64,000 nt of DNA from Prevotella sp. GTDB lineage: Bacteria; Bacteroidota; Bacteroidia; Bacteroidales; Bacteroidaceae. Under the pieces are notes generated by a model. It was not told the DNA's origin and searched no databases. It worked only from the letters and a program-made list of their open reading frames with translations. The translations under genes and the position numbers were made by a program. Shown one piece after another: positions 18,405 through 27,137 of the stretch. The DNA is taken from positions 1-64,000 of the forward strand of contig JAEEJK010000043.1 of the NCBI GenBank assembly GCA_016281815.1, read 5' to 3'. Within the stretch, counting starts at the first letter, position 1. Every line of letters begins with the position of its first letter.

Positions 18405-20747
18405 TCAGAAAGGCACACTGACCTTCACGGTGACGCTTCGCCCCATGTTGTAGATGCCCCTGCGGCCCGTGACGGCATTGAACCCAGCATATTTCAGGCG
18501 GCTCAGGTGATTCTGGTAGGCCCGGTCGGTCAGGTTATCACCAATGATGCTGATGGTGCATGCGGTGCGGTTGTGGTAACGGATGTCGGTACCGGCAGAG
18601 AGACTGAGCAGCGTATATGATGGCGTGGCGGTCTCCGTGTCATCGGCGGCATAGAAATGGCTCTGCCTGAGGTTGCACTCCACCCCCAGTTTGACATAAG
18701 TGTTGTTGAGCACGCGCCCGTCGCGGATCAGGTCGTAACTCAGTTCGGAAACAAAGCGTGGGGCAGGGGTGAATGGCAGGTATTTGCGGTCGGCACCCTG
18801 ATGCAACTGCACTGCGTTGACAAAGGAAAAACTGTTTTCGAAGTGCAGGGGTTCGATGGGGTGGATATCGAGGCTCACCTCTGCTCCCCACAGCCGGGCG
18901 TCGCCCTGGGTGAACTGGTAGGTGGGAAGGCCGTCGGTCTCCACGCCTGGCAATCGGTGGGCAAAGACATAATTGTCGATCAGGTTGGCGAAGAGCGATA
19001 CCTGGCTTGATACCACGGCGGAGGTATAATCCCATCCGATATCTCCCTGCCAACTGTATTCAGGATTCAGGTCTTTGTTGCCGACCTCATAGCGGAAAGT
19101 GCCCTCATGCTCTCCGTTCGACCCTAATTCACTGAGGTTGGGAGCACGGAAGCCGCGTGCCAGATTGATCTTCAGCCGCATGTCATCACGCAGTTCATAG
19201 ACGGCTCCGAGACTGCCAGTCATTGCATTGAAAGATCGCGAGAATTTCTCAAAGCGGTCTTCCTCGGCAAAAGAATGGAGGTGGCGATGGTCCATCCGCA
19301 GTCCTCCGCTGAGCATCCATTTCCCCACATTGTAACCTGTGGTGACGTAGGCACCGATATCAAACAGCATGTAGGCAGGGATGAGAAATTCCTCTCCTTC
19401 GTTGAGCGACCTCTGGTACATTCCGGCAATGCCGGTGTTGAATTTCCATCCAGCATGGTTCTCCCAGGCATAGCGTGTGTCGTAGTTGACGGTGTGGAGC
19501 AGGAAGTCGAGACCGCTCTCATCGGGCGTCTCTACCTCCTCAAATTCCTGTCGGCGGTTTTGCTGGTAGCCGAGCAATACCTTCAATGTACCTTCTCCGA
19601 TGTAGACCGATTGGTCGAGCACAGCCTTGTAGTGGTGAATCTGCTGATATGGAAAACCATGGCCATAGGTGGTGAGGTCGTGATGGGTGGCGATGCGCTC
19701 GGATGCCTCTCCGTTGATGCAGACGGGCATGATGAACTCTCCTGTGGCCTCATCTCGCTCTCCTTCGGTCATGCCGGGGGTGAGGTGATAATAACTCAGG
19801 TTGAGGTGGCTGAACCCCCATCGCTTGTTGATGCCCAGCATGCCGTTGGCGGCGTTTTCATGGAACTGCGACCCCAGCACCCGGCCGTCGTATTTGTTCT
19901 TATAGGCATGGGCGAGTTTGCCAGAGTAGCGGGCATTCCATACGAATCCGTGGTGGTTGCCGCCCATATTGAGGGAGTAGCCCACCAATCCGTTGTTGGT
20001 CTGATACTCCATGTTGGCGTTGCCCAGCACCTTTCCGTTGGGCACAATGGGGTTTCCGTGAAAAATGACAACCCCGGCCATGGCGTCGGAACCGTACATC
20101 AATGAGGCGGGGCCTTTCAGAATTTCGATGCTCCGCACGCTCTGTGGGTCAATTTCAATGCCGTGCTCGTCGCCCCATTGCTGTCCCTCCTGACGGATGC
20201 CGTCGTTGACGGTCACGAGGCGGTTGTAGCCCAGGCCGCGGATCACGGGTTTGGAGATACCGCTGCCTGTGGTGATCTGCGCCATGCCGGGCTTGCGGGC
20301 AATGGCATCGATGATGTTGGTGGATGAGGTGGTCTGGAGGTCACGCAGGGTGACGATGGAAACGGGTGCCGGTGACTCTTTGAGCAAGGTATTGCCGGCG
20401 ATGCCGGTGACAACCACCTCATTGATCATGGCGTTGCTCTCTCGCATGACGAAGTCAAGACGGGATGTCTCGGCGAGATTCACTTTCTTTATAATAGTCT
20501 GGTGCCCGATGTAACTTACTTGGACGGTGACATTCTTTTGGGGCAGGTTTTCAAATACATAACGCCCGTCTACGTCCGTCATGGTGGCCAGACTAAGTTC
20601 GGTGATTTGGATGGTGACACCTATAAGTGGCTCACCGTCAACGGCATCGGTCACCCTGCCGCTGAGTGTGGTGATGGGTATGACATGCTCTGCGCTCACA
20701 CACAGACTGACGCATGTGAGCAGCAGAATGATGAATGTTTTACTCAT
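18405..20747 (-). CDS. TonB-dependent outer-membrane receptor, probably for metal ions (ZnuD-like)
   Basis: 780 residues. Signal peptide (to about 20), a CarboxypepD_reg-like domain (about 28-105: LSGRVTDAVDGEPLIGVTI), TonB box-like NEVVVTG near 110, plug with RGLGYNRLVTVNDGIRQEGQQWGDEHG, and a beta-barrel ending in Phe (VTVKVSVPF). It is smaller than SusC proteins and has no SusD partner. The plug resembles metal and siderophore receptors such as ZnuD. Loops are His-rich (GGNHHGF, ATHHDL, YGHGF, QQIHHY, DHRHLH), favouring transition-metal uptake. The Cys/His-rich membrane protein encoded just upstream fits that idea. The metal cannot be stated. Confidence 0.85.
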   Translation of the reverse strand: MSKTFIILLLTCVSLCVSAEHVIPITTLSGRVTDAVDGEPLIGVTIQITELSLATMTDVDGRYVFENLPQKNVTVQVSYIGHQTIIKKVNLAETSRLDFVMRESNAMINEVVVTGIAGNTLLKESPAPVSIVTLRDLQTTSSTNIIDAIARKPGMAQITTGSGISKPVIRGLGYNRLVTVNDGIRQEGQQWGDEHGIEIDPQSVRSIEILKGPASLMYGSDAMAGVVIFHGNPIVPNGKVLGNANMEYQTNNGLVGYSLNMGGNHHGFVWNARYSGKLAHAYKNKYDGRVLGSQFHENAANGMLGINKRWGFSHLNLSYYHLTPGMTEGERDEATGEFIMPVCINGEASERIATHHDLTTYGHGFPYQQIHHYKAVLDQSVYIGEGTLKVLLGYQQNRRQEFEEVETPDESGLDFLLHTVNYDTRYAWENHAGWKFNTGIAGMYQRSLNEGEEFLIPAYMLFDIGAYVTTGYNVGKWMLSGGLRMDHRHLHSFAEEDRFEKFSRSFNAMTGSLGAVYELRDDMRLKINLARGFRAPNLSELGSNGEHEGTFRYEVGNKDLNPEYSWQGDIGWDYTSAVVSSQVSLFANLIDNYVFAHRLPGVETDGLPTYQFTQGDARLWGAEVSLDIHPIEPLHFENSFSFVNAVQLHQGADRKYLPFTPAPRFVSELSYDLIRDGRVLNNTYVKLGVECNLRQSHFYAADDTETATPSYTLLSLSAGTDIRYHNRTACTISIIGDNLTDRAYQNHLSRLKYAGFNAVTGRRGIYNMGRSVTVKVSVPF

Positions 20748-20835
20748 TTTGCTGATGGTTGATGATGATTAATAATAGAAAGGTGGTGCACAAGGGAGAC
20801 TTTCTTCGATGTGCATCAATCAAGATAATATTAAT

Positions 20836-21186
20836 TCAATCAGCAAATGGGGGAGCGCGCAGAGAAATGACTTCTGCAGAGCGGGCAATGACTCCATGGC
20901 AGACACTTGAGGTAATATGACCTTGTGCCGCTAAAGGGATGCAGATGATGGTAAGGCTCGCTACGATGAACGGCAGTGTCTGAAACTGACACAGCACGCA
21001 TTGAAGAGAGCAGAAGTCGGCAGTGGATAGGTGGCTGTGACGCACATGGTGCATGCACTCATTGCATCCGATGTCGTCGGCCAACCCTTCGGTGTGAATA
21101 TGGAATACGGAGAGCATCAGCATGGGTACGAATACTGCCAATAGTATCCGTGACATCCATGTTCTTCTCCAATTGATGCGATTCAT
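20836..21186 (-). CDS. Small Cys/His-rich inner-membrane protein paired with a TonB receptor
   Basis: 116 residues. A basic N-terminus and a membrane helix (about 11-28) are followed by HIHTEG, then CNECMHHVRHSH, then CSLQCVLCQFQT, a second hydrophobic stretch (about 72-95) and a polar tail. The spacing of Cys and His suggests one or two metal-binding clusters facing the periplasm. It is 88 bases upstream of the TonB receptor, in the same direction, with a good promoter (21218 box) before it. Small proteins like this recur next to metal-type TonB receptors in Bacteroidota, recalling DUF2946 proteins next to copper receptors in Proteobacteria; that comparison is from memory. Role inferred: metal binding or sensing. 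Confidence 0.6.
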   Translation of the reverse strand: MNRINWRRTWMSRILLAVFVPMLMLSVFHIHTEGLADDIGCNECMHHVRHSHLSTADFCSLQCVLCQFQTLPFIVASLTIICIPLAAQGHITSSVCHGVIARSAEVISLRAPPFAD

Positions 21187-21217
21187 CTCATATCCTCCCT
21201 ATGAAGGTTTGACTGTG

Positions 21218-21248
21218 CAAAAGTAGTCAAATTCATGCTTTGGCACAA
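21218..21248 (-). promoter_or_regulatory. Promoter for the Cys/His-rich protein and TonB receptor
   Basis: Minus strand TACTTTTG at 21218-21225 with TTG 20 nt upstream (21246-21248). The start point should be near 21212, leaving a leader of about 25 nt. Confidence 0.65.
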
Positions 21249-21269
21249 GGAAATAATAAAAATTTGCAT

Positions 21270-21277
21270 TATCTTTG
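21270..21277 (+). promoter_or_regulatory. -7 element for the fructan sensor gene
   Basis: TATCTTTG matches TAnnTTTG; no well-spaced -33 box is seen. It lies 16 bases before the chosen ATG (21294), which excludes the longer start at 21240 because that would sit upstream of the promoter. Confidence 0.5.
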
Positions 21278-21293
21278 CCAAAAAAATAGCGAC

Positions 21294-23468
21294 ATGCAGA
21301 GTAAATACTATCTATTTATCTTATTCATATCTATCCTGACTGCTTGCTCCAATGGCGGAAAGCAGTATAAAATAGGCATTTCGCAATGCTCTGATGATAT
21401 CTGGCGTGAGAAGCAGAACTCAGAACTGCGCATGGGGGCCTATTTCCATCGCAATGTGAAACTGTGCTTTGCTGCTGCCTATGACAGTGATGAGCGGCAA
21501 GTGCAGCAGATCGACAGCCTCGTGGCTACAGGCATCGATTTGCTGATTGTGGCTCCCAACCAGGTGGCTACCATCTCTCCGGCCATCGACAGGGCTTACG
21601 ACAAGGGTATCCCGGTGATCGTATTTGAGCGTAAGACGAATTCGCAAAAGTACACGGCTTATATGGGAGCGGACAATTATGAGATGGGGCGTGTCATGGG
21701 TGATTATATTGCCTCGAGGCTCCAGGGAAAAGGACGTGTGCTGGAGGTGATGGGACTGAAAGGTTCTTCACCAGCGATAGAGCGACATAATGGATTTGAG
21801 GAGGCACTGAAAGATCATCCCAATATGGAGAAAATCGCCACCCTGCAGGGCGACTGGACGGAGCAAAGCGCCTATCAGGCTGTAAAAAACTACAAGGGCG
21901 ACTTGTCGCAAGTGGATTTCGTCTTTGGACAGAACGATAGGATGGCGGTGGGAGTCAGAAAGGCTTTGGAAGAAAAGGGACAACTTTCCGCCAAAACTCT
22001 TTTCTGCGGTATCGATGGGCTTCCGGGCGAGGATGGCGGCATCCGGTTGGTACGTGACTCTGTGCTCGATGCCACCTATATTTATCCCACACATGGCGAC
22101 CAACTGCTGCAGATGGCGGTCAATATCTTGGAAGGAAAGCCTTATGAGAAGGAAGTGAGACTGATGTCGGCCTTGGTCACCCGTCAGAATGCCCATGTTC
22201 TGCTGATGCAGAATGAGGAAATCGTCAGACAGTCCAAATATGTCGATCAGTTGCACGAACAGGCTGACAACTATCTGCAGAAACTCGACACTCAACGTGT
22301 CATCAATGCAATGTTCATCGTGTTGGTGGTCCTCCTCCTCATTGTCGCTGCCTTGCTCTACCGATACCATATCCAAAAACTGCGGATGGAGGAGGAAAGG
22401 GGAAAAATGGAGCGTGAGAAACTCGATTTCTATACACAGGCAGCACATGAACTGCGCACACCACTTACATTGATCGAAGGACCTCTCAACGAACTGGCCT
22501 CCACAGAAACCATACGCAAGGCTGACAACAAGGCAGCGGAGATGTTCGGCATCGTTCAGAGAAATACTGCCAATCTATCACAACTCGTCAACAAAATCCT
22601 TGACGTACAGGTGGGGGCTCCGGCCAAAGACCTCTCTTCACAGCAGTTGGATGAACTCACCGTGTTGCAGGGTAATGAGGGCCAGACCGAAGAGACTACA
22701 ACACCGAAAGCAGCGGGTGCCGAAGCACCCACATTGCTCATCGTGGACGACAATGCCGACATACGTTCCTATCTGAGAACAATCCTCCAACCTCATTATC
22801 AACTGCTCGAGGCTGCAGATGGAAAGGAGGGACTGCGCATGGCTCATGAACAGGTGCCCGACCTCATTGTCAGTGATGTGATGATGCCCGTCATGAACGG
22901 ACTGGAGTTCTGCCAGGAGGTGAAGGCCGATTTCCTCACCAGTCATGTACCTGTCGTCCTGCTGACAGCACGTGCTCTCAGCAAGCACCAGATAGAAGGC
23001 TATCAGAGTGGGGCTGATGCTTATATCACCAAACCATTCAATGCTGATGTGTTCTTGGCGCGCATCTCCAACCTGCTGAAAAACCGCACCCTGCTTCATG
23101 ACCTTTGGAGCAAGGAGGAGCAACAGGAAAAGAAACAAACAGTGGCTAAGGAAGATCCCTTCATCTGCCGTTTCAAGACTGTGGTGGAAGAGAGAATGGC
23201 AGACAGCGACCTCTCTGTCGAGGATATAGGGGCAGAAATGCACTTGAGCAGGGTGCAACTATACCGCAAGGTAAAGGCGCTTACCGGAAAATCTCCGGTA
23301 GACCTCCTGCGCAAGGCAAGACTCTCAAGGGCTCAGGGTATGCTCGCGGACACTTCATTGTCTGTGAGCGAAATTGCCTATCAGGTGGGATTCACCTCAC
23401 CCAGTTATTTTGCCAAATGTTTCAAAGATGAATACGGAAAAGTGCCAGGAGAGGCTCGAAATTTATAA
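21294..23468 (+). CDS. Fructan-locus hybrid two-component sensor, lacking the ATPase domain
   Basis: 724 residues. Signal/anchor at 1-17, a periplasmic sugar-binding (Peripla_BP_4, ribose/fructose-binding type) domain at about 24-310 (ISQCSDDIWREK, GIDLLIVAPNQ, FVFGQNDRMAVG), a membrane helix near 338-359, a dimerisation/phosphoacceptor helix with His385 in AAHELRTPLTLIEGPLNEL, a receiver domain (VDDNADIR, phospho-Asp528 in VSDVMMP, TKPF) and a C-terminal AraC-type double helix-turn-helix (about 635-724). This matches the B. thetaiotaomicron fructose sensor BT1754 in order, but there is no GHKL catalytic domain: no N, G1, F or G2 box occurs between His385 and the receiver, replaced by a 40-residue Gln/Glu/Thr linker. 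The frame is intact. It probably activates the fructan genes on binding fructose; how it signals is open. Confidence 0.88.
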   Translation: MQSKYYLFILFISILTACSNGGKQYKIGISQCSDDIWREKQNSELRMGAYFHRNVKLCFAAAYDSDERQVQQIDSLVATGIDLLIVAPNQVATISPAIDRAYDKGIPVIVFERKTNSQKYTAYMGADNYEMGRVMGDYIASRLQGKGRVLEVMGLKGSSPAIERHNGFEEALKDHPNMEKIATLQGDWTEQSAYQAVKNYKGDLSQVDFVFGQNDRMAVGVRKALEEKGQLSAKTLFCGIDGLPGEDGGIRLVRDSVLDATYIYPTHGDQLLQMAVNILEGKPYEKEVRLMSALVTRQNAHVLLMQNEEIVRQSKYVDQLHEQADNYLQKLDTQRVINAMFIVLVVLLLIVAALLYRYHIQKLRMEEERGKMEREKLDFYTQAAHELRTPLTLIEGPLNELASTETIRKADNKAAEMFGIVQRNTANLSQLVNKILDVQVGAPAKDLSSQQLDELTVLQGNEGQTEETTTPKAAGAEAPTLLIVDDNADIRSYLRTILQPHYQLLEAADGKEGLRMAHEQVPDLIVSDVMMPVMNGLEFCQEVKADFLTSHVPVVLLTARALSKHQIEGYQSGADAYITKPFNADVFLARISNLLKNRTLLHDLWSKEEQQEKKQTVAKEDPFICRFKTVVEERMADSDLSVEDIGAEMHLSRVQLYRKVKALTGKSPVDLLRKARLSRAQGMLADTSLSVSEIAYQVGFTSPSYFAKCFKDEYGKVPGEARNL

Positions 23469-23506
23469 TTTTCTGTTTTTTTGTCACAAGTTACAAAATA
23501 AAATAT

Positions 23507-23514
23507 TATCTTTG
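23507..23514 (+). promoter_or_regulatory. -7 element upstream of the intergenic RNA candidate
   Basis: TATCTTTG. The nearest TTTG (23480-23483) is 23 nt upstream, slightly long. Predicted start near 23520, 40 nt after the sensor stop region, at the 5' edge of the structured element. Confidence 0.5.
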
Positions 23515-23519
23515 CGATT

Positions 23520-23747
23520 GATATGACAGTTCTATCAATAACTGTCTAAGCAAATAGCCTTAAATCGGCTCATCTTCGTGGGTAAAAAAGCACTGACTCT
23601 TATCGGACCAAACTGCGACCTTGGGAATAGAATAGGGAGTTCGGAACTATACCATATATATAATATAGGTGTGGACTGACGTTTCATCTATTCTTTGGTT
23701 GTCGCAGACCAGGTTCGAAAGTGAAACATATCATCCACACCTTTTTC
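23520..23747 (+). ncRNA. Candidate structured non-coding RNA (6S-like rod with terminator)
   Basis: About 228 nt between a promoter-like box and a T-rich end. A 5' hairpin (GACAGTT 23525-23531 with 23540-23546) is followed by a long interrupted rod: GTGGGT 23578-23583 / 23733-23738, CACT 23591-23594 / 23720-23723, CGGACC 23604-23609 / 23712-23717, CTGCGAC 23613-23619 / 23701-23707, GGGAATAGA 23623-23631 / 23687-23695. At the 3' end AGGTGTGGA (23667-23675) can alternatively pair with 23734-23742, followed by CTTTTT, forming a terminator that excludes the outer rod. The bulged-rod shape resembles 6S RNA or the Bacteroidales-1 motif; I cannot confirm either. It could also be a leader element of the susC transcript. 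Confidence 0.5.
23667..23747 (+). terminator. Terminator-like 3' end of the intergenic RNA
   Basis: 9-bp perfect stem AGGTGTGGA (23667-23675) with 23734-23742, long loop, then T5 at 23742-23746. It could separate the RNA from the downstream susC transcript. Confidence 0.45.
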
Positions 23748-23795
23748 GTTTCCTTTTGCAAAGGTAGGTAGAGGCGGATGAGACGAATGAAAGAA

Positions 23796-23854
23796 ATCGT
23801 TCGTTATACCCTAAAATTGTTGCATAGAAACAATTTTGCAACCTAAAGAACGAT
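23796..23854. promoter_or_regulatory. Nested dyad, probable operator of the fructan regulator
   Basis: Outer perfect arms ATCGTTC (23796-23802) and GAACGAT (23848-23854); equal 10-nt spacers on both sides; inner perfect arms AAAATTGTT (23813-23821) and AACAATTTT (23829-23837) around a 7-nt centre. It sits 30-88 bp upstream of the susC -7 box. The same two motifs recur upstream of the second GH32 gene. Confidence 0.65.
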
Positions 23855-23883
23855 AATTGACAGAAACAACCTATTGTTAACTG

Positions 23884-23891
23884 TAATTTTG
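23884..23891 (+). promoter_or_regulatory. -7 element for susC
   Basis: TAATTTTG. No -33 box at the normal distance (a TTGACA at 23857-23862 is 21 nt away), as expected for a promoter needing an activator. Predicted start near 23897, leader about 39 nt. Confidence 0.6.
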
Positions 23892-23935
23892 CCGTAAATC
23901 TAACAACACATAGTACTAACCAAAAAGTTGAAGCA

Positions 23936-26900
23936 ATGAAAGAACTGAAAACTGCGACTAAGAACACACCATGCGGATGGGGTGATTTTGTGTCAGTTGC
24001 GTGCAACTGGGGCAAAAAGACTCTTCTCAGCATGATGCTTCTCATCGTGAGTACAGTAATGTACGCACAAACTGAGGCTTCCGGAACGGTCATCGATGAG
24101 ACCGGTGAGGGAGTCATTGGAGCAACCGTCATGGAGAAGGGCACTTCCAATGGAACGGTGACCGATCTCGACGGTAATTTCAAACTGAATGTGGCAGCCG
24201 GAGCAACTATCGTCATTACCTATATAGGATATGACGCAGTGGAGATGCCGGCAGCATCGGGGATGCAAATCCAACTCAAGGAAAATGCCAGCGAACTGGC
24301 TGAATTGGTGGTGACCGGTTACCAGACACAGCGCAAGGCCGACCTCACTGGTTCGGTGGCTGTCGTGAAAACGGATGAACTGAAGACTTCGTCTGACACC
24401 GACCCCATGCGTGCATTGCAAGGAAAGGTGCCGGGCATGACCGTCACCAGCGACGGCTCACCTGTGGGTGCTGGTAGGGTGCGTATCCGTGGTATTGGCT
24501 CGTTCAATACCTCACAGGATCCGCTCTTCATCATCGACGGCGTTCCTACGACCACCAACCTCAATACGCTCAATATGAACGATATCGAGTCGATGCAGGT
24601 GCTGAAGGACGCTGCCTCCGCTTCTATCTACGGATCGCGCGCTGCCAATGGTGTGATCATCATCACCACACGTTCGGGCAAGAAGGGTGAAAAGGTAAAG
24701 GTGGACTTCTCGGCCAACCTTACCGCTCAGTTCTATAACTCGCAGACCATGATGAAATTGGCCAATACTGCAGAGTATGCCACTTCCATGGCTCAGGCTG
24801 CCTTGAACGATGGTCTTGACCCTGTGGTCTATGCTTCCAACTATGGCCTGAACCTCAACGCCTCGGCTGGCACACCTATCCGTGCATACAACCCCGCAAC
24901 AGGTCAGTATGTCGACTACACGGTGAACGGTCTCTACGATGGTTATATCAACTCTAAGAAGACCATGCGGTTCTCTGATACCGACTGGCTCGATGTCATC
25001 TCACGCACAGGCTTCTCACAGAACTATGACCTGTCTATCTCCAACGCCACAGATAAGTACTCGGCATTGGTGTCATTCGGATACAAGAAAAACAACGGTA
25101 TCCTCAAATACACCGACTTTGAGAGTTTCTCAGGACGTATCAATACCAGTTACAATGTGAACAAACTCATCACTCTCGGCGAGAACCTTACCATCACTTA
25201 TTCCAATCAGGTGGATTGCCAACCGCTGGAGAATGCCCTGAAGATGGCTCCTACAGTGCCTGTTTATGAGGAAGACGGTGAGACCTTCTCCGGTCCTGTG
25301 GGTGGCATGAGCGCCCGTCAGAACCCGCTGCGCGAACTTTATCACAACCGCGACAACCGTCTCAAGATTTGGCGTATCTTCGGCAATGCATTTGTCAACA
25401 TCACCCCCATCAAGGGCTTGGTGCTTCGCTCAAGTTTCGGCATCGACTACGATGCAGGTTTCATTCACAGCGTCACCTATACATGGCACTCAGATGTGGT
25501 GAACAACAGCACACCGTCGGCCAACGTGTCACAGGGCAACGACATGAAGTGGACTTGGTCGAACACTGCCACCTACAACTTCAATATCGGTCCTGAGCAT
25601 ACATTCGACCTCCTCGCCGGTCTTGAACTTTACAGCCAGACCCGCGACGACTTCGCCAGTTATGCTCAGATGTATGCCATCGAGAACTATAATTATATGT
25701 GGCCCAATGCCGCCACAGGAACACAGCGTGCCTCGGGTATCGAGGAAGGCTACAACCTTGTGTCACTCTTCGGCAAGGCCAACTACAACTATAAAGACTT
25801 GGTGCTCGCTTCATTCACCATTCGCCGAGATGGTTCCTCAAGATTCGGTTCTAACAACCGCTATGGTACCTTCCCCGCTTTCACACTCGGATACCGTGTG
25901 TCACAGCATCTCAACCAAGAGTGGATCAGCGACATGAAACTCCGTGCCTCATGGGGTGCTACCGGTAACCAGGCCATTTCCAACTACGCACGCTACGGAC
26001 TTTACGCTGCTACTTACGGAGGCGGACGCAACGAGTCAACAGCCTACGACCTCGCACTTGCAGGTTCCGGCATCTTCCCATCAGGATACCGTGCCACACA
26101 GGCTCAGAACAACGACCTGAAATGGGAAACCACCACACAGTGGAACTTCGGTGTTGACTTCAACCTCTTCCGCAGTTCTTTCTATGGAAGCATCGATGCT
26201 TATGTCAAGAAAGTGAAGGACATGCTGATCAATCCTGCCTACCTCGGATCAATGGGTGAGGGTGGTGCTTCTTGGCTCAATGGACCAAGTCTGCAGAACT
26301 GGGGAATGGAGTTCGCCGCCGGATACCGCGGAACTACTTCCTATGGTCTGAGGTACAATATAAACGGCAACCTCGACTTCTTCCGCAACAAGGTGACTTA
26401 TCTGCCCGAGACCACCACTGGCTCGTATGTGCATACATCCAAGCAGAATCTTGTGGAGGCCAAGAAGCCTTATGGCTCCATCGTGGGATATGTGGTCGAC
26501 GGACTCTATCAAAGCCGTGAGGAAGTGCTGGCTTGCGGACAGGAGAATGCTCGCGTGGGCGGACTCAAATATGCCGACCTCGACGGTAACGGTGTGATCA
26601 ACGAGAACGACCAAACCTGGATTTTCAATCCCGTGCCCAATTTCTCATGGGGTCTCAACGTAGACCTGAGTTATAAGAACTTCGATTTCTCGATGTTCTG
26701 GCAAGGAGTGGCAGGACAGGATGTCTACAACAACCAGAAATTCCAGACCGACTTCTACAGCATCACAGATGCAGGCTCCAACAAGGGTAACCGCATGCTC
26801 GGTGCCTGGACAAAAGACAACACCAGTTCAACCATACCTGCACTTACCACCAACAACACTGGCAATGAAGGAAGGGCAAGCAGTTACTTCGTGGAGAACG

Positions 26901-27115
26901 GTTCTTATGCAAAACTGCGCCAGGTACAGATTGGTTACAACCTGCCTACCTCATTCATCGAGAAACTCAAGATGAGCAGCGCACGCATTTACTTCTCAGG
27001 TCATAACCTCCTCACCATCAAGAGTAGCAGCCTGACCTGCTCTGACCCGGAGAACCCCAACTGGGCTTATCCTAACAGTACCTCGTTCTCATTCGGAATT
27101 CAAACATCGTTCTAA
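23936..27115 (+). CDS. susC: SusC/RagA-type TonB-linked outer-membrane transporter (fructan)
   Basis: 1059 residues. An extended N-terminus with signal peptide (cleavage near residue 45, after YAQ), a CarboxypepD_reg-like domain (about 48-125: GTVIDETGEGVIGATV), TonB box-like ELVVTGYQTQ, plug (VPGMTVTSDGSPVGAGRVRIRG-type region with PLFIIDGVP and ASIYGSRAANGVIIITT), and a 22-strand barrel ending in FGIQTSF. It forms the import channel that, with the SusD lid 22 bases downstream, takes oligosaccharides into the periplasm. Neighbouring DUF4960, GH32 and fructokinase genes identify the cargo as fructan, most likely levan-type. It is preceded by a dyad operator and -7 box. Confidence 0.95.
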   Translation: MKELKTATKNTPCGWGDFVSVACNWGKKTLLSMMLLIVSTVMYAQTEASGTVIDETGEGVIGATVMEKGTSNGTVTDLDGNFKLNVAAGATIVITYIGYDAVEMPAASGMQIQLKENASELAELVVTGYQTQRKADLTGSVAVVKTDELKTSSDTDPMRALQGKVPGMTVTSDGSPVGAGRVRIRGIGSFNTSQDPLFIIDGVPTTTNLNTLNMNDIESMQVLKDAASASIYGSRAANGVIIITTRSGKKGEKVKVDFSANLTAQFYNSQTMMKLANTAEYATSMAQAALNDGLDPVVYASNYGLNLNASAGTPIRAYNPATGQYVDYTVNGLYDGYINSKKTMRFSDTDWLDVISRTGFSQNYDLSISNATDKYSALVSFGYKKNNGILKYTDFESFSGRINTSYNVNKLITLGENLTITYSNQVDCQPLENALKMAPTVPVYEEDGETFSGPVGGMSARQNPLRELYHNRDNRLKIWRIFGNAFVNITPIKGLVLRSSFGIDYDAGFIHSVTYTWHSDVVNNSTPSANVSQGNDMKWTWSNTATYNFNIGPEHTFDLLAGLELYSQTRDDFASYAQMYAIENYNYMWPNAATGTQRASGIEEGYNLVSLFGKANYNYKDLVLASFTIRRDGSSRFGSNNRYGTFPAFTLGYRVSQHLNQEWISDMKLRASWGATGNQAISNYARYGLYAATYGGGRNESTAYDLALAGSGIFPSGYRATQAQNNDLKWETTTQWNFGVDFNLFRSSFYGSIDAYVKKVKDMLINPAYLGSMGEGGASWLNGPSLQNWGMEFAAGYRGTTSYGLRYNINGNLDFFRNKVTYLPETTTGSYVHTSKQNLVEAKKPYGSIVGYVVDGLYQSREEVLACGQENARVGGLKYADLDGNGVINENDQTWIFNPVPNFSWGLNVDLSYKNFDFSMFWQGVAGQDVYNNQKFQTDFYSITDAGSNKGNRMLGAWTKDNTSSTIPALTTNNTGNEGRASSYFVENGSYAKLRQVQIGYNLPTSFIEKLKMSSARIYFSGHNLLTIKSSSLTCSDPENPNWAYPNSTSFSFGIQTSF

Positions 27116-27137
27116 TCACTATTAAAGGAAATCAATT

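Noticed and set aside
23520..23747. tmRNA, SRP RNA or RNase P RNA as identity of the structured element
   Set aside because: No tRNA-like end, no SRP tetraloop and no RNase P core motifs are visible; size and shape fit a rod-like RNA better.
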